A DNA stretch of 49,883 nucleotides from Gammaproteobacteria bacterium (lineage in GTDB: Bacteria; Pseudomonadota; Gammaproteobacteria; SG8-11): contig JAHECY010000019.1 of NCBI GenBank assembly GCA_024641505.1, forward strand, positions 1 through 49,883, read 5' to 3'. Positions 19,093 through 27,695 of the stretch are shown here, piece after piece. The position numbers and the translations under genes were made by a program. The notes beneath the pieces were generated by a model. It did no database searches. It was not told where the DNA came from and worked only from the letters and a program-made list of their open reading frames with translations. Every line of letters starts with the position of its first letter. The first letter of the stretch is position 1.

Positions 19093-19692
19093 CTAGTAGA
19101 AAAATTTAGGAAATGAAAAATGGTGGACGATACCGACGGCGACGCCATCAGAACGAAAATCCGTCGCTTGAATATATCGGAAATACTCAAAGCTCATGCC
19201 AGTGGTTTTGCTGGAATATACTTCGACGCCGATGCCGGCACTGGTACCGGTTTTAGTCTCGGAAATGACCCCGACATTGGTGGAGCCAGTGTCCGCCGTA
19301 TAGTCACCCGTGGCAACCCCCCCAAGCAAATAGAGATTGATTTGCTTGTGGGGAAAGGGCAGATTCAAACGGCCGAATGCCGCGCCAATATAGCTGTTGG
19401 ATGCGGTACGGGAGCTGCTGTTGCTCGCATAAGACGGGAATGACGTACCGCCGTGAAATTCTACCGCTAGAAAGCTGGCCAGAAAAAACCCGTAGCGCAC
19501 ATGCACACTGTCAAACTTGTTCAAATCCGAGGGGTAGTTTTCGCCTTCAAGCTTGCCTTCAACACTTTGCCGATAGTAGCTGATCCCCAGATAATTGCCG
19601 CTTGCAATATCGGCAATTGCCGGCGAGGATCCCGCCAGCAAAACACTTGATAAGATAAGCGCCTTTATTTTTCTCAACTGCGGCATCGTCAT
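19093..19692 (-). CDS. Small outer-membrane beta-barrel protein
   Basis: The start is set at the ATG at 19692, preceded by GGGAA, which gives a standard signal peptide (basic start, hydrophobic core, cleavage after 'AIA'). An upstream ATG at 19716 would add eight residues but lacks a well-spaced ribosome-binding site. The mature protein of about 175 residues shows alternating strands, 'YGFFLASFLAVEFHGG', 'INLYLLGGVATGDY', and ends in Phe/Tyr like outer-membrane barrels. It resembles the OmpA-like/opacity eight-stranded barrel group, without a peptidoglycan-binding domain. Function unknown. Confidence 0.8.
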   Translation of the reverse strand: MTMPQLRKIKALILSSVLLAGSSPAIADIASGNYLGISYYRQSVEGKLEGENYPSDLNKFDSVHVRYGFFLASFLAVEFHGGTSFPSYASNSSSRTASNSYIGAAFGRLNLPFPHKQINLYLLGGVATGDYTADTGSTNVGVISETKTGTSAGIGVEVYSSKTTGMSFEYFRYIQATDFRSDGVAVGIVHHFSFPKFFY

Positions 19693-19831
19693 ATTTGTTC
19701 CCACGTGAAACCCCATATTCCACTATTATTAAGTAGTTTATAGATGAATTTTCAGCAATAACTGAATCTTGCTATCGGCAGCCGCTTATAAAATATTAGG
19801 TTATTAGAATTATATTTCTAATGCGCAGACA

Positions 19832-19867
19832 ACAAAAAACCCCTGTGACCTGATGGTCACAGGGGTT
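19832..19867 (-). terminator. Rho-independent terminator of the small membrane protein gene
   Basis: A perfect 11-12-bp GC-rich stem (19839-19850 with 19855-19866) with loop TGAT is followed on the minus strand by TTTTTTG. It lies about 60 bp after the stop of the 34-codon gene and before the barrel gene, so it separates them into two transcription units. Confidence 0.93.
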
Positions 19868-19924
19868 ACAGTTCAAAACAGCCTGAGGAACTGGGCAGCC
19901 GCGACACGACACCCGGATTTTTCT

Positions 19925-20029
19925 TCAATCTTTCCCGCTGTATATCTGATAAATTAACAAACTCATCATGGCCACGCCAAGCATAGTGACACCGGCAATC
20001 ATTATCGTAAGCACATACGTCATATCCAT
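19925..20029 (-). CDS. 34-residue single-span membrane protein
   Basis: A short gene easily missed: the ATG at 20027-20029 is preceded by a very strong ribosome-binding site (GGGGGAGGT, 7 bases upstream) and the frame closes with TGA at 19925-19927. The product is a short polar start, one hydrophobic segment from about residue 5 to 29 rich in Met, Ile, Val and Leu, and a polar end QIYSGKD. It is therefore a predicted single-pass inner-membrane microprotein. It has its own terminator (19832-19867) and a leader with two small hairpins (20064-20096). I do not recognise the family; such proteins often act as small subunits or regulators of larger membrane complexes. A longer overlapping minus-strand frame (19866-20126) has no comparable ribosome-binding site. 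Confidence 0.7.
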   Translation of the reverse strand: MDMTYVLTIMIAGVTMLGVAMMSLLIYQIYSGKD

Positions 20030-20063
20030 CGAATAAACCTCCCCCTGCAATGCTATTTTTAAG

Positions 20064-20096
20064 CGGCATCCAGATGCCGTTCAGGCTTAATCCTGA
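20064..20096 (-). promoter_or_regulatory. Two hairpins in the leader of the small membrane protein
   Basis: Two adjacent inverted repeats lie 35-67 bases upstream of the ATG: CGGCAT/ATGCCG (20064-20069, 20074-20079) and TCAGG/CCTGA (20081-20085, 20092-20096). They may structure the mRNA leader. A TATAAG-like box lies further upstream near 20113-20122 on the minus strand. Role uncertain. Confidence 0.4.
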
Positions 20097-20308
20097 ATTA
20101 TTTGTGATGGTGGACTTATATACCACGACATGCTTTAGGAGAAAAGAGGTCCCGGCGGGAAAGCACCCATAAACATTTCTCTCAATCTGCCGATAGGGGG
20201 GTTGGCGAGCACACTTTTTCCGGAAATGATGCCCGCCTATATTCCCAGGGCGTTCTGTACAGAGCCGCGATATAAATCATAATCATCGGGACTTCAGGTC
20301 GACAACCA

Positions 20309-21181
20309 ATGCTTCCAGAAGAAAAAACAGTAATCACCCCAAGTACCTTGGTAAAAGGTATGGTAAAACTGGTGTCCTTGCCCCATGTTTGTATTCGCGT
20401 CAATCTCATGGTCGATGATCCAAAATATTCCGCCTCCGAAATTGGCGAAGTGATCAGCCAGGATGCCGCGCTTACAGCACGGTTGTTACGAGTTGCCAAC
20501 AGTTCCTTCTATGGATTCCAATCCAAAATCAGCACCATCAGCAGAGCGGTAACAGTCATCGGGTTTCGGGAATTACGCGACCTGGTTGTTGCCGTATCTG
20601 CGGTAAGAACATTTTCCAGCATTCCCATGGATCTGGAAAACATGGCCGCCTTCTGGCGCCATAGTATTTTTACGGGAATAGTTTCCAGGTTGTTGTCAAA
20701 ACATTGCCGGATTCTTCATGGCGAACGATTATTTGTCTCTGGCGTTCTTCATGACCTTGGGCAGTTGGTTATTTTTCATAAAATCCCTGACCTTGCCAAT
20801 AAGGCCTTAAACCGAGTCAAACTCACCGGCGAAGAGTCCTATATCGCTGAGCGGACGATAATTGGTTTCGATCATGCTGAAATTGGTGCCGAACTTGTAA
20901 AATCCTGGAATCTTCCAAAGAGCCTGGAAGACACCATAAGGTTCCACCATACCCCGGATCTGGCGGTAGAAAACCCCGTGGACACGGCTATCGTACACAT
21001 CGCCAACGTCATTTCCGATATGGCGGAGGAGAATGAGCAAGATCGCAGCAAACACCTGCAAAGGATTCACCCCTCAGCATGGAAGGTTACCGGCCTCAAT
21101 GAAAATATTATCGAACCCATTATTTGTGAAGCACATCCCTTGCTATTCGAGGGCCTGGCTCTTATCATGCCCGCTGATTGA
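20309..21181 (+). CDS. HDOD domain signalling protein (second copy)
   Basis: A 290-residue paralogue of the protein at 15908-16804, similar along its whole length: 'SQDAALTARLLRVANSSFYG', 'SRAVTVIGFRELRDLVVA', 'SGVLHDLGQLVIF' and 'IIGFDHAEIGAEL'. It is a stand-alone HDOD domain without a kinase, receiver or GGDEF domain, so it probably acts as an adaptor in a regulatory network. The ATG start has only a weak AGG upstream. The next gene on the same strand, 318 bp downstream, encodes the receiver-adaptor fusion; a functional link is possible but the gap contains its own promoter-like elements. Confidence 0.9.
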   Translation: MLPEEKTVITPSTLVKGMVKLVSLPHVCIRVNLMVDDPKYSASEIGEVISQDAALTARLLRVANSSFYGFQSKISTISRAVTVIGFRELRDLVVAVSAVRTFSSIPMDLENMAAFWRHSIFTGIVSRLLSKHCRILHGERLFVSGVLHDLGQLVIFHKIPDLANKALNRVKLTGEESYIAERTIIGFDHAEIGAELVKSWNLPKSLEDTIRFHHTPDLAVENPVDTAIVHIANVISDMAEENEQDRSKHLQRIHPSAWKVTGLNENIIEPIICEAHPLLFEGLALIMPAD

Positions 21182-21394
21182 TTTCTAACCCAATAATGAC
21201 GAAATTTGCCGCTACGAGTTCATTCCAACAGGAATTTATCCGAAATTTGAATTAAACTACGCTCTTTTATCAATAAACTTTCATTTATCTATTTAACATA
21301 TAATCATATAATTCGAGCTGCTGAAGGGTCTTTGGGGTACGGGTGTGGACTGGAATCACTTCTCAACTACACTCAAAAACATTAAGTGCATGTT

Positions 21395-21416
21395 TATAGG
21401 GAACATATTCCCTATA
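21395..21416. promoter_or_regulatory. Palindromic operator candidate upstream of the REC-adaptor operon
   Basis: A perfect inverted repeat, TATAGGGAA (21395-21403) and TTCCCTATA (21408-21416) around a 4-bp centre, lies about 84 bp before the ATG at 21500. The 318-bp gap (21182-21499) otherwise holds no gene. The size and symmetry suit a dimeric transcription factor. Confidence 0.55.
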
Positions 21417-21467
21417 TAGTTTAGTTTGATATCGATATATCATTTCTTTAAACGGATTAACAGGCAC

Positions 21468-21473
21468 TATAAT
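21468..21473 (+). promoter_or_regulatory. Consensus -10 box for the REC-adaptor operon
   Basis: A perfect TATAAT lies 27 bp before the start codon. No good -35 box is found at 16-18 bp, which fits an activator-dependent promoter using the palindrome about 50 bp further upstream. Confidence 0.45.
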
Positions 21474-21499
21474 AAGGGTACGTAAATAGGTAGTTCTTC

Positions 21500-24001
21500 A
21501 TGAAAGAGTGGTCAGGCACAATCCCGGGAAATTCGCCCCTGGAGAATTCAGGCATCACCATAACAGCTGGAACCTCCGGCCGTATTTGTTACGTAGACGA
21601 CAGCAGAACGTCGGCATACGTGACACAAAAAATACTGGTGGAACAGGGATTTCAGGTTGACCATTATGGTTCCGCCGAACCGGCAGTCGTCGCGGTGTTG
21701 CAGCACAATTATGACCTCCTGATTACTGATCTAACCCTTGATAATGCAGGCATGGATGGCGACGAATTGGTGCGCTTTATCCGTCGCAGCGGCCACCCTC
21801 AGAAAAAACTGCTGCCGGTCATCGTGATCACAGGGAATACCGAAAAAGATACTCTGCTTAGATTATATGAGGCGGGTGCGAATGCGGTCCTGGTGAAACC
21901 CATATCGGGCGATGTCCTGATCGATAAGGTGCGGGACTTGATTCCCGGCAAACCTGCCATGCCCCCGGTAAGCTCGTTTCAAGTCAGTCATCCAGCACCG
22001 GCGGCGCGGCCTACCGCCCCTCCGGGACACCCCAGAACATCACCACCGCCGCCACCGAGACCGCGTAGCCAGGTCCCGACCCCGAGGCCTGCTGCGGCGC
22101 GTTCGCCGGCGGCATCACCGAAACCCCGAATTCAGCATAATTCCCAAACTCCTTCGGGACACAGGGTTCCAGCGCGCCCCACGGTGCCCGCACCTCCGCA
22201 GCCACCGTTGATGCATCAGCCGGTGATGTCGCGTATGCAAACACAGCCGTCGATTCCAGATCATATGCTGGATATGCCGACCAGTCCCTTTGCCCCCGCG
22301 CCGGGATCAAATCTTACCCAGACCCTGAAGGATGCCGTCAAATCGGCGGTGGAAAAAATCGGGGAAAAATCGCGCCAAGGCCTGGAACGGCTGGCACATC
22401 AAGGCAATCCGGGAATACGTGACCATAAGTCACAAGACAGCAAACAGCAAGTCAACGACGCTGCTGCGCTGATTGCCAAATTGCGCGCCCAGGCGCGATC
22501 TAAAAGCATGCGTGGGCATGACGGATCTGTGCAACACGCGTCAGATACCGCCCATCGTGGCTCGGGCGTCACGGAGCATGCGCGCGCGCCACACCCTGAA
22601 CATCCTGCAACCAGACCGGTCGCCCCCCGTAAACCAGCACCGGAGAAATCAACCAACAACAAGTTCACGATAGAACAGGCGCAGCCCTCGGAAACTGATT
22701 TCGCGAATTTATTCGCCGGCTTGGTGCCTGACCAGGATGGCGGGCCAGTGTCGCCGGCTGGTGGTGATACTATGGAGCCTATCGCCAGCGACAAGAAAAT
22801 GATCACAGCGCTGGATATCAATCTGGATCTGGTCAATTTTCAGGATGCGCTGTATCAAAACTCCTATGGCAACTTCAGCTCCGACTTGTTTGACAGGATA
22901 GCGACCAAAGTGCGCGAATATAAAATCGTAATCGGTGCACTGATCATAGCCGGCCTGTTATTGTTCACCGGGATCGGTGATTTTTTCACCGGTGGTAAGG
23001 CTGTGGAGGTGGAAACCGTGCGCGTCGGCCTGGGCAACATTCACCAGGCCATTCCGTTGTCAGGTAAGATTGTCAGCAACATGAAAGTTGAGGTCAGTCC
23101 ATCTTCTCCGGGCCAGATCGTTTCCTTGAAGGTAGAAGAAGGCACCCAGGTCAAGAAAGGGCAAATTCTCGCCGAATTGGAGAACGAACAAGCCATCAGC
23201 GATGTAAAACGCGCCGAAGGAAACTTACTCAGCTCCCAGGAAGAAACCGCCTTGGCGGAGAAAACCTGGAAACGCATGAGTAATGCGTTTCAACTGGGTG
23301 CCGTGTCCCGTTATGCCGTGGAGGAAGCCGAAGCCTCACTGAAATCAGCCAAAGCGCGCGAAGCCGTGGTCAAGGAAGAAGTCCGTTCCACGCGTCTTTC
23401 CCTGGATAAACTGTCTATAGTGGCGCCGTTCACCGGCACTGTAACCACCCGTCACGTACAAGTGGGGCAGTGGGTATCGCCCAGCGAAGCGATTTTCACG
23501 TTGGTAGATCTCACCGCGAAGGAAGTCGAAGTTAAAGTCGATACCGCCGACAGCAGCGCCATCAAGGTCGGTCAGCCGGTTTCCATGACCTCGGACGCAT
23601 ATGCGGGTCAACATTGGATGGAATCCGTCACCCGAGTCGCGCCGGCTGCCAACCGGGAAGACAAAGCAAATACTGTATCAGTGTTCGTCAGTCTCGGCTC
23701 GAAAGCACCGGACCTGCGTTTTGGCCAGCAGGTCGATGTGGAAATCCGCACATCCTCCAGCAACAATATCATCAAGTTGCCTATCGAAGCGCTGATCACC
23801 CGCAATGGCAAAACCTGGGTTGCGGTGGTGGAAGAGGGCAAGGTACATTTCAGCCCGGTGGTAATCGGTCTGGAAGACTTCACTCATGTTGAAATATTGC
23901 AGGGTGTGAAGCCGCGACAAGAAGTCATTTTACCACGTGATGCCACTTCACTGCATGAAGGTGATGCAGTACGCATCATTGCCACCCAAACCGTGGAATG
24001 A
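21500..24001 (+). CDS. Receiver domain fused to a MacA/HlyD-type membrane fusion protein
   Basis: An 833-residue protein with an uncommon architecture. Residues about 28-148 are a complete response-regulator receiver: acidic pair D33/D34, phospho-acceptor D77, T111 and K133 are all present. Residues about 150-470 form a long Pro/Ala/His/Gln-rich linker. One transmembrane segment (about 475-495) precedes a periplasmic adaptor of the RND/ABC type: a lipoyl-like half ('GQIVSLKVEEGTQVKKGQILAEL', about 533-555), an alpha-helical hairpin (about 565-635) and the second lipoyl half ('VAPFTGTVTTRHVQVGQWV'), then beta-barrel and membrane-proximal domains. The topology is sensible: receiver in the cytosol, adaptor in the periplasm. 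The stop overlaps the next start (ATGA), so it is coupled to a MacB-like ATPase and permease. Phosphorylation could gate export, but the kinase is not in the window. Confidence 0.9.
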   Translation: MKEWSGTIPGNSPLENSGITITAGTSGRICYVDDSRTSAYVTQKILVEQGFQVDHYGSAEPAVVAVLQHNYDLLITDLTLDNAGMDGDELVRFIRRSGHPQKKLLPVIVITGNTEKDTLLRLYEAGANAVLVKPISGDVLIDKVRDLIPGKPAMPPVSSFQVSHPAPAARPTAPPGHPRTSPPPPPRPRSQVPTPRPAAARSPAASPKPRIQHNSQTPSGHRVPARPTVPAPPQPPLMHQPVMSRMQTQPSIPDHMLDMPTSPFAPAPGSNLTQTLKDAVKSAVEKIGEKSRQGLERLAHQGNPGIRDHKSQDSKQQVNDAAALIAKLRAQARSKSMRGHDGSVQHASDTAHRGSGVTEHARAPHPEHPATRPVAPRKPAPEKSTNNKFTIEQAQPSETDFANLFAGLVPDQDGGPVSPAGGDTMEPIASDKKMITALDINLDLVNFQDALYQNSYGNFSSDLFDRIATKVREYKIVIGALIIAGLLLFTGIGDFFTGGKAVEVETVRVGLGNIHQAIPLSGKIVSNMKVEVSPSSPGQIVSLKVEEGTQVKKGQILAELENEQAISDVKRAEGNLLSSQEETALAEKTWKRMSNAFQLGAVSRYAVEEAEASLKSAKAREAVVKEEVRSTRLSLDKLSIVAPFTGTVTTRHVQVGQWVSPSEAIFTLVDLTAKEVEVKVDTADSSAIKVGQPVSMTSDAYAGQHWMESVTRVAPAANREDKANTVSVFVSLGSKAPDLRFGQQVDVEIRTSSSNNIIKLPIEALITRNGKTWVAVVEEGKVHFSPVVIGLEDFTHVEILQGVKPRQEVILPRDATSLHEGDAVRIIATQTVE

Positions 24002-24672
24002 TCGAGCTCATCAATGTCAGCAAGGCCTATGGTTCCGATGAGCTATCGGTCCCGGTTCTGAAAGACGTATGCCTGAGCATTCCCAAGGGCGACTTTATCG
24101 CCATCATGGGACCGTCAGGCTCGGGCAAATCCACTTTACTCAATATCATTGGCTGCCTTGATTCCCTTGATGCCGGCGTCTACCAATTGGGCCGACAACG
24201 TGTCGATCTGCTGGATGAAGACGAACTTACGCAACTGCGTTTACGTCACATGGGCTTCGTATTCCAAATGTTCAACCTCATTCCGCGGTTCAACGCGTTA
24301 CGCAACGTCGAATTGCCAATGATATATGCAGGAATGCAACCGCAACAACGCATCCAGAAAGCGGTAGCGGCGCTCAGTCGGGTGGGGCTGCAAGATCGGC
24401 TGAACCATATACCTGCCAAATTGTCCGGCGGACAGCAACAGCGCGTAGCGATTGCGCGGGCATTGGTTAACGATCCTGATATCATCATTGCTGACGAACC
24501 GACCGGTAGTCTGGACACGAAAACAGGTCACGAAATAATGAAATTGTTCCAGACACTGAACAGACATGGCAAAACCATTGTCATGGTCACTCACGAAGAC
24601 AACATCGCCGCATATGCGCAACGTGTGGCGCATATGAGAGATGGCGTGATCACGGATATAGTACGTCATTGA
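23998..24672 (+). CDS. MacB/LolD-type ABC transporter ATPase
   Basis: A 224-residue nucleotide-binding subunit. Motifs: Walker [10 protein letters not shown] (about 38-46), Q-loop 'VFQMFNLIP', ABC signature [15 protein letters not shown] (about 141-155), Walker B '[12 protein letters not shown]' and switch His in 'MVTHE'. This pattern is typical of the MacB/LolD/FtsE subgroup, whose permeases do mechanical work across the membrane instead of translocating the substrate through the inner membrane. In classical MacB the ATPase and permease are fused; here they are separate genes, as in YknYZ-like systems. It begins with ATGA overlapping the adaptor stop and is followed by the permease after 17 bp. 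Confidence 0.95.
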   Translation: MIELINVSKAYGSDELSVPVLKDVCLSIPKGDFIAIMGPSGSGKSTLLNIIGCLDSLDAGVYQLGRQRVDLLDEDELTQLRLRHMGFVFQMFNLIPRFNALRNVELPMIYAGMQPQQRIQKAVAALSRVGLQDRLNHIPAKLSGGQQQRVAIARALVNDPDIIIADEPTGSLDTKTGHEIMKLFQTLNRHGKTIVMVTHEDNIAAYAQRVAHMRDGVITDIVRH

Positions 24673-24689
24673 CGAGCCGGCAATAAATC

Positions 24690-25934
24690 ATGCTATTAGC
24701 ACACGTACGCGACATCTATTTTCAGGCCGTATGGGCCTTGCGCGACAACCTGATGCGCACGCTACTCAGCATTCTCGGTATTTTTATCGGCATCATAGCG
24801 GTAATGGCGGTAGGTACTGTCACCCAGACCGTGCACAACTTCGTTTTCACGGAACTGGCCAGCTATGGTCTGCAAACTATCTGGATCTACCGCCAGCATG
24901 AAGCCCCTAATCCTTACAGTACTGTACGTACCGGTTCGGGTATCACCAATCTCGATTTGGAACAGATTCAAAAAGGCTGTTGCCCGGCGGTTGCCCGAGT
25001 ATCACCAGAAGTCTATTATCAAGACTGGTCGCAATTATTCCGTTTCGGCAATCGTTACAACAATGTCATTCTGGAAGGGGTCGATGGAGTATTTTTCGAC
25101 ATTTCGCGCGATGAATTCACCATCGGCCGTAATTTTCGTGACGAAGATATCGATAATCGGCGTAATGTCGCGATAATCGGCTCCGAAGTGCACAAAACTT
25201 TAATCGGAGAACATCAAAATCCGGTGGGGAAATCCATCAGATTCGGCGAACAAAAATTCATTGTCGTCGGGGTACTCAAGCGCAAGAACCGGGATTTTCT
25301 CGCCAGTATCGGCGCTGCCGAGGATTATGATGTAAACAATAAAATCTACATTCCCTATACTGTGCACCAGCAGATGCTTGCATCAAAGGATATTCATCAG
25401 TTATTGATTGAATCCAGATCGGTCGCGGAAACTCAAAACGCGGTGGATCAGGTCGTTGAACTCTTGCAGCGTCGTAACAATAATCACTTCCAGTACAAAT
25501 GGGACACCATGGAATCCTGGAATACTAAGGCGAATAATATCTTGTCCAATATCTCACTGCTCGGTCTGGTGGCGGCTTTTGTGTCATTACTGGTTGGTGG
25601 CGTGGGAATCATGAATATCATGACTACCTCGGTTGTGGAACGCACCCGTGAAATCGGCATCCGTAAAGCCATCGGTGCCACGCAAAACGACATTCGCCTG
25701 CAATTCATCCTTGAAGCTGTGGTCATCAGTACTTTGGGGGGAAGTTTCGGCCTGGGCGTAGGGTATATCTTGAGTATCGTGGCTCAACATATGCTGCAGA
25801 TTCCGTTGCAACCTCCCTGGATGATAATAATCGCTGCGTTCCTGGTTTCCATTGGCGTAGGCCTGGCGTCCGGGTATTATCCGGCAAAAAGGGCCGCGCG
25901 ATTGAAGCCGGTTGAAGCGTTACGTCACGATTGA
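24690..25934 (+). CDS. MacB/FtsX-type ABC transporter permease
   Basis: A 414-residue permease with the MacB layout: an N-terminal transmembrane helix (about 20-42), a large periplasmic MacB-PCD domain (about 43-280), and three C-terminal helices in the FtsX domain (about 287-400). The cytosolic coupling segment 'VVERTREIGIRKAIGAT' and the end 'YYPAKRAARLKPVEALRHD' are hallmarks of the family. With the adaptor and the ATPase it should form a tripartite-type exporter; the outer-membrane channel (TolC-like) is not encoded here. Substrate unknown (macrolides, peptides, lipids or siderophores are handled by relatives). It ends 15 bp before a convergent lipoprotein gene, with no hairpin. Confidence 0.95.
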   Translation: MLLAHVRDIYFQAVWALRDNLMRTLLSILGIFIGIIAVMAVGTVTQTVHNFVFTELASYGLQTIWIYRQHEAPNPYSTVRTGSGITNLDLEQIQKGCCPAVARVSPEVYYQDWSQLFRFGNRYNNVILEGVDGVFFDISRDEFTIGRNFRDEDIDNRRNVAIIGSEVHKTLIGEHQNPVGKSIRFGEQKFIVVGVLKRKNRDFLASIGAAEDYDVNNKIYIPYTVHQQMLASKDIHQLLIESRSVAETQNAVDQVVELLQRRNNNHFQYKWDTMESWNTKANNILSNISLLGLVAAFVSLLVGGVGIMNIMTTSVVERTREIGIRKAIGATQNDIRLQFILEAVVISTLGGSFGLGVGYILSIVAQHMLQIPLQPPWMIIIAAFLVSIGVGLASGYYPAKRAARLKPVEALRHD

Positions 25935-25949
25935 AGACTTACACAATTC

Positions 25950-26837
25950 TCATGGTGTCGTTGAGACATTGATATTGGTGTCTCGTAACGTGGCGGTGTA
26001 AGTGGTTGTATAACCGCCGGTGGCGCATGTATTGATCATGCGCACAATGCCGATCGCTGGATGGTAGTTATAGAAACTGCCCTCGCTCGCTGAGATATTT
26101 TGCAGAGATCCAACACCGCAGGCAAAACGCGGATCAATGGCGCTACTGATGGCGACCGCAGGTCGAAAATGCCCGCCGTACTCCATCCGATAGGTATCAA
26201 AATAGCCATACTGTGTTTCCACGCGGTCCACCGAGCTATTAAGTCTATTCGTTGCCATTTCCAACACCCCTTCATGGGTGCAATTTGCTTGCGTACAGGA
26301 ACCTATTACATCAAATTGGTAATTATGGTTCGTAATGTCAATGCCATCCGTTTCAGTCTCAAAGGGTGACCACAAGACTTGCACCGGCTCTGGCGTAACG
26401 CCCGATGTATCAGTTTCCAGCCAATATAAATTTTCCTTGTCAGTCCCCATGATTGCCCGAAGTGAAAGCGAGCCTGCATCAACGGCATCAGCCGGCTGTT
26501 GCGTAAAAAATTGCACCGTGGCTGTTTCCTCACCGCCAATATCAATGGTTGTGGTCACGCGCAGCACTGGAAGGAGCTTGGAGGTTACTGGATTGGTAAT
26601 TGAGTCGTTCGACCAGGTAATGTTCATGGTGCCGGAGATATTGCTCGTCTGTCCGAGCGGGGAAAGCCGATACCCCGAAATCACGTATTCCGTCCATTCT
26701 CCGCCCTCGAACTGGCGCAAGGTTGCCGGAAGGGTGATAGGGAAACTAGCCAACTTATCGCCTTTATTAACCAGGCACGACGTCGTCAACAGTAACAGCG
26801 TCGTGATTAACAGAAATCGTTTTATGAGTACGGACAT
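25950..26837 (-). CDS. Uncharacterised lipoprotein
   Basis: A 295-residue protein with a lipoprotein signal: basic start, a long Leu-rich core and the lipobox TTSC around residue 21. The mature protein is rich in Thr, Ser and aromatic residues arranged in short beta strands, and has several Cys residues in the second half (for example 'GSCTQANCTHEG') that may form disulfides in the periplasm. No catalytic motif or known domain is seen. It is convergent with the exporter permease and divergent from the uracil-DNA glycosylase gene, so it is probably a single-gene unit. Confidence 0.8.
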   Translation of the reverse strand: MSVLIKRFLLITTLLLLTTSCLVNKGDKLASFPITLPATLRQFEGGEWTEYVISGYRLSPLGQTSNISGTMNITWSNDSITNPVTSKLLPVLRVTTTIDIGGEETATVQFFTQQPADAVDAGSLSLRAIMGTDKENLYWLETDTSGVTPEPVQVLWSPFETETDGIDITNHNYQFDVIGSCTQANCTHEGVLEMATNRLNSSVDRVETQYGYFDTYRMEYGGHFRPAVAISSAIDPRFACGVGSLQNISASEGSFYNYHPAIGIVRMINTCATGGYTTTYTATLRDTNINVSTTP

Positions 26838-27057
26838 GGATGAGATAATCCTTCATGAGGCCTACCCATTATAACGCCAGATTTTTTATAAAGATAAGGC
26901 GGTTACCACACGAAAATGCGATTGCTGAGCACTTACCTGGACACCAGCCCTGTAAAACAATATTATGTAAAACAACATGTTGCTGACTTTATTTCATGGT
27001 TCGTCACACCCCTGCGCAACTCACGGATAACATCATTTCCTTATAAACGGTGCATTA

Positions 27058-27693
27058 ATGAACACTACCTTCGATCCCCACTGCCGGCAATGCAGCCGTC
27101 TGAGTCGCTTTCTTGATGACGTCAAACTCAAACACCCCACGTACCATGCGCGCCCCGTAGAGCCTTTTGGCGCCCGCAAGGCGCAACTGCTGATCGTAGG
27201 TCTGGCACCGGGCATGCATGGCGCCAATGCTACCGGTAGACCGTTCACCGGTGACTATGCCGGGATACTGTTGTACGAAACCCTGTATAAATTTGCATTC
27301 AGCAATCAGGCAACATCAGAACACAGTGGGGATAAATTAAAGTTGAAGCATTGCCGCATTACCAACGCGGTAAAGTGCCTGCCGCCGGAAAACAAGCCGG
27401 AAGGCAAAGAGATCAATCAGTGCAACACTTTTCTGGCGGCGGAACTTGCGGAATTGCCCAAACCCGCCGTGATTCTGGCCTTAGGCACCATTGCCCACAA
27501 CGCCGTACTCAAAGCCAGTGGCGTAAAACAAACCGCCTGCAAATTCAGTCATGGCGCCGTACACCGACTGACCGAGTATCGTATTCTTGTAGACTCTTAC
27601 CATTGCAGTCGCTACAACACACAGACCAAGAGATTGACGGAAAACATGTTTCACGACGTGTTCCGCAAAATTACCAAACTGCTGAAACAATAG
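27058..27693 (+). CDS. Family 5 (UDGb-type) uracil-DNA glycosylase
   Basis: A 211-residue base-excision repair enzyme that removes uracil and other deaminated bases. The first motif 'GLAPGMHGANATGRPFTGD' (about 48-66) and the second motif 'DSYHCSRYNTQTKRLT' (about 180-195) fit family 5, which lacks the usual catalytic Asp/Asn in motif 1 (GLAPA/G-x-HG instead of GEAPG). Four cysteines suited to a 4Fe-4S cluster are visible: C9 and C12 near the N-terminus and two in the middle ('VKCLPPENK', 'INQC'). uvrC starts 3 bp after its stop, so two DNA-repair genes form an operon. Confidence is high for UDG superfamily and good for family 5. Confidence 0.9.
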   Translation: MNTTFDPHCRQCSRLSRFLDDVKLKHPTYHARPVEPFGARKAQLLIVGLAPGMHGANATGRPFTGDYAGILLYETLYKFAFSNQATSEHSGDKLKLKHCRITNAVKCLPPENKPEGKEINQCNTFLAAELAELPKPAVILALGTIAHNAVLKASGVKQTACKFSHGAVHRLTEYRILVDSYHCSRYNTQTKRLTENMFHDVFRKITKLLKQ

Positions 27694-27695
27694 TA

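Noticed and set aside
27351-27695. An extended N-terminus for UvrC
   Set aside because: The extension overlaps the uracil-DNA glycosylase in another frame and is low-complexity; the ATG at 27696 gives the normal family length.
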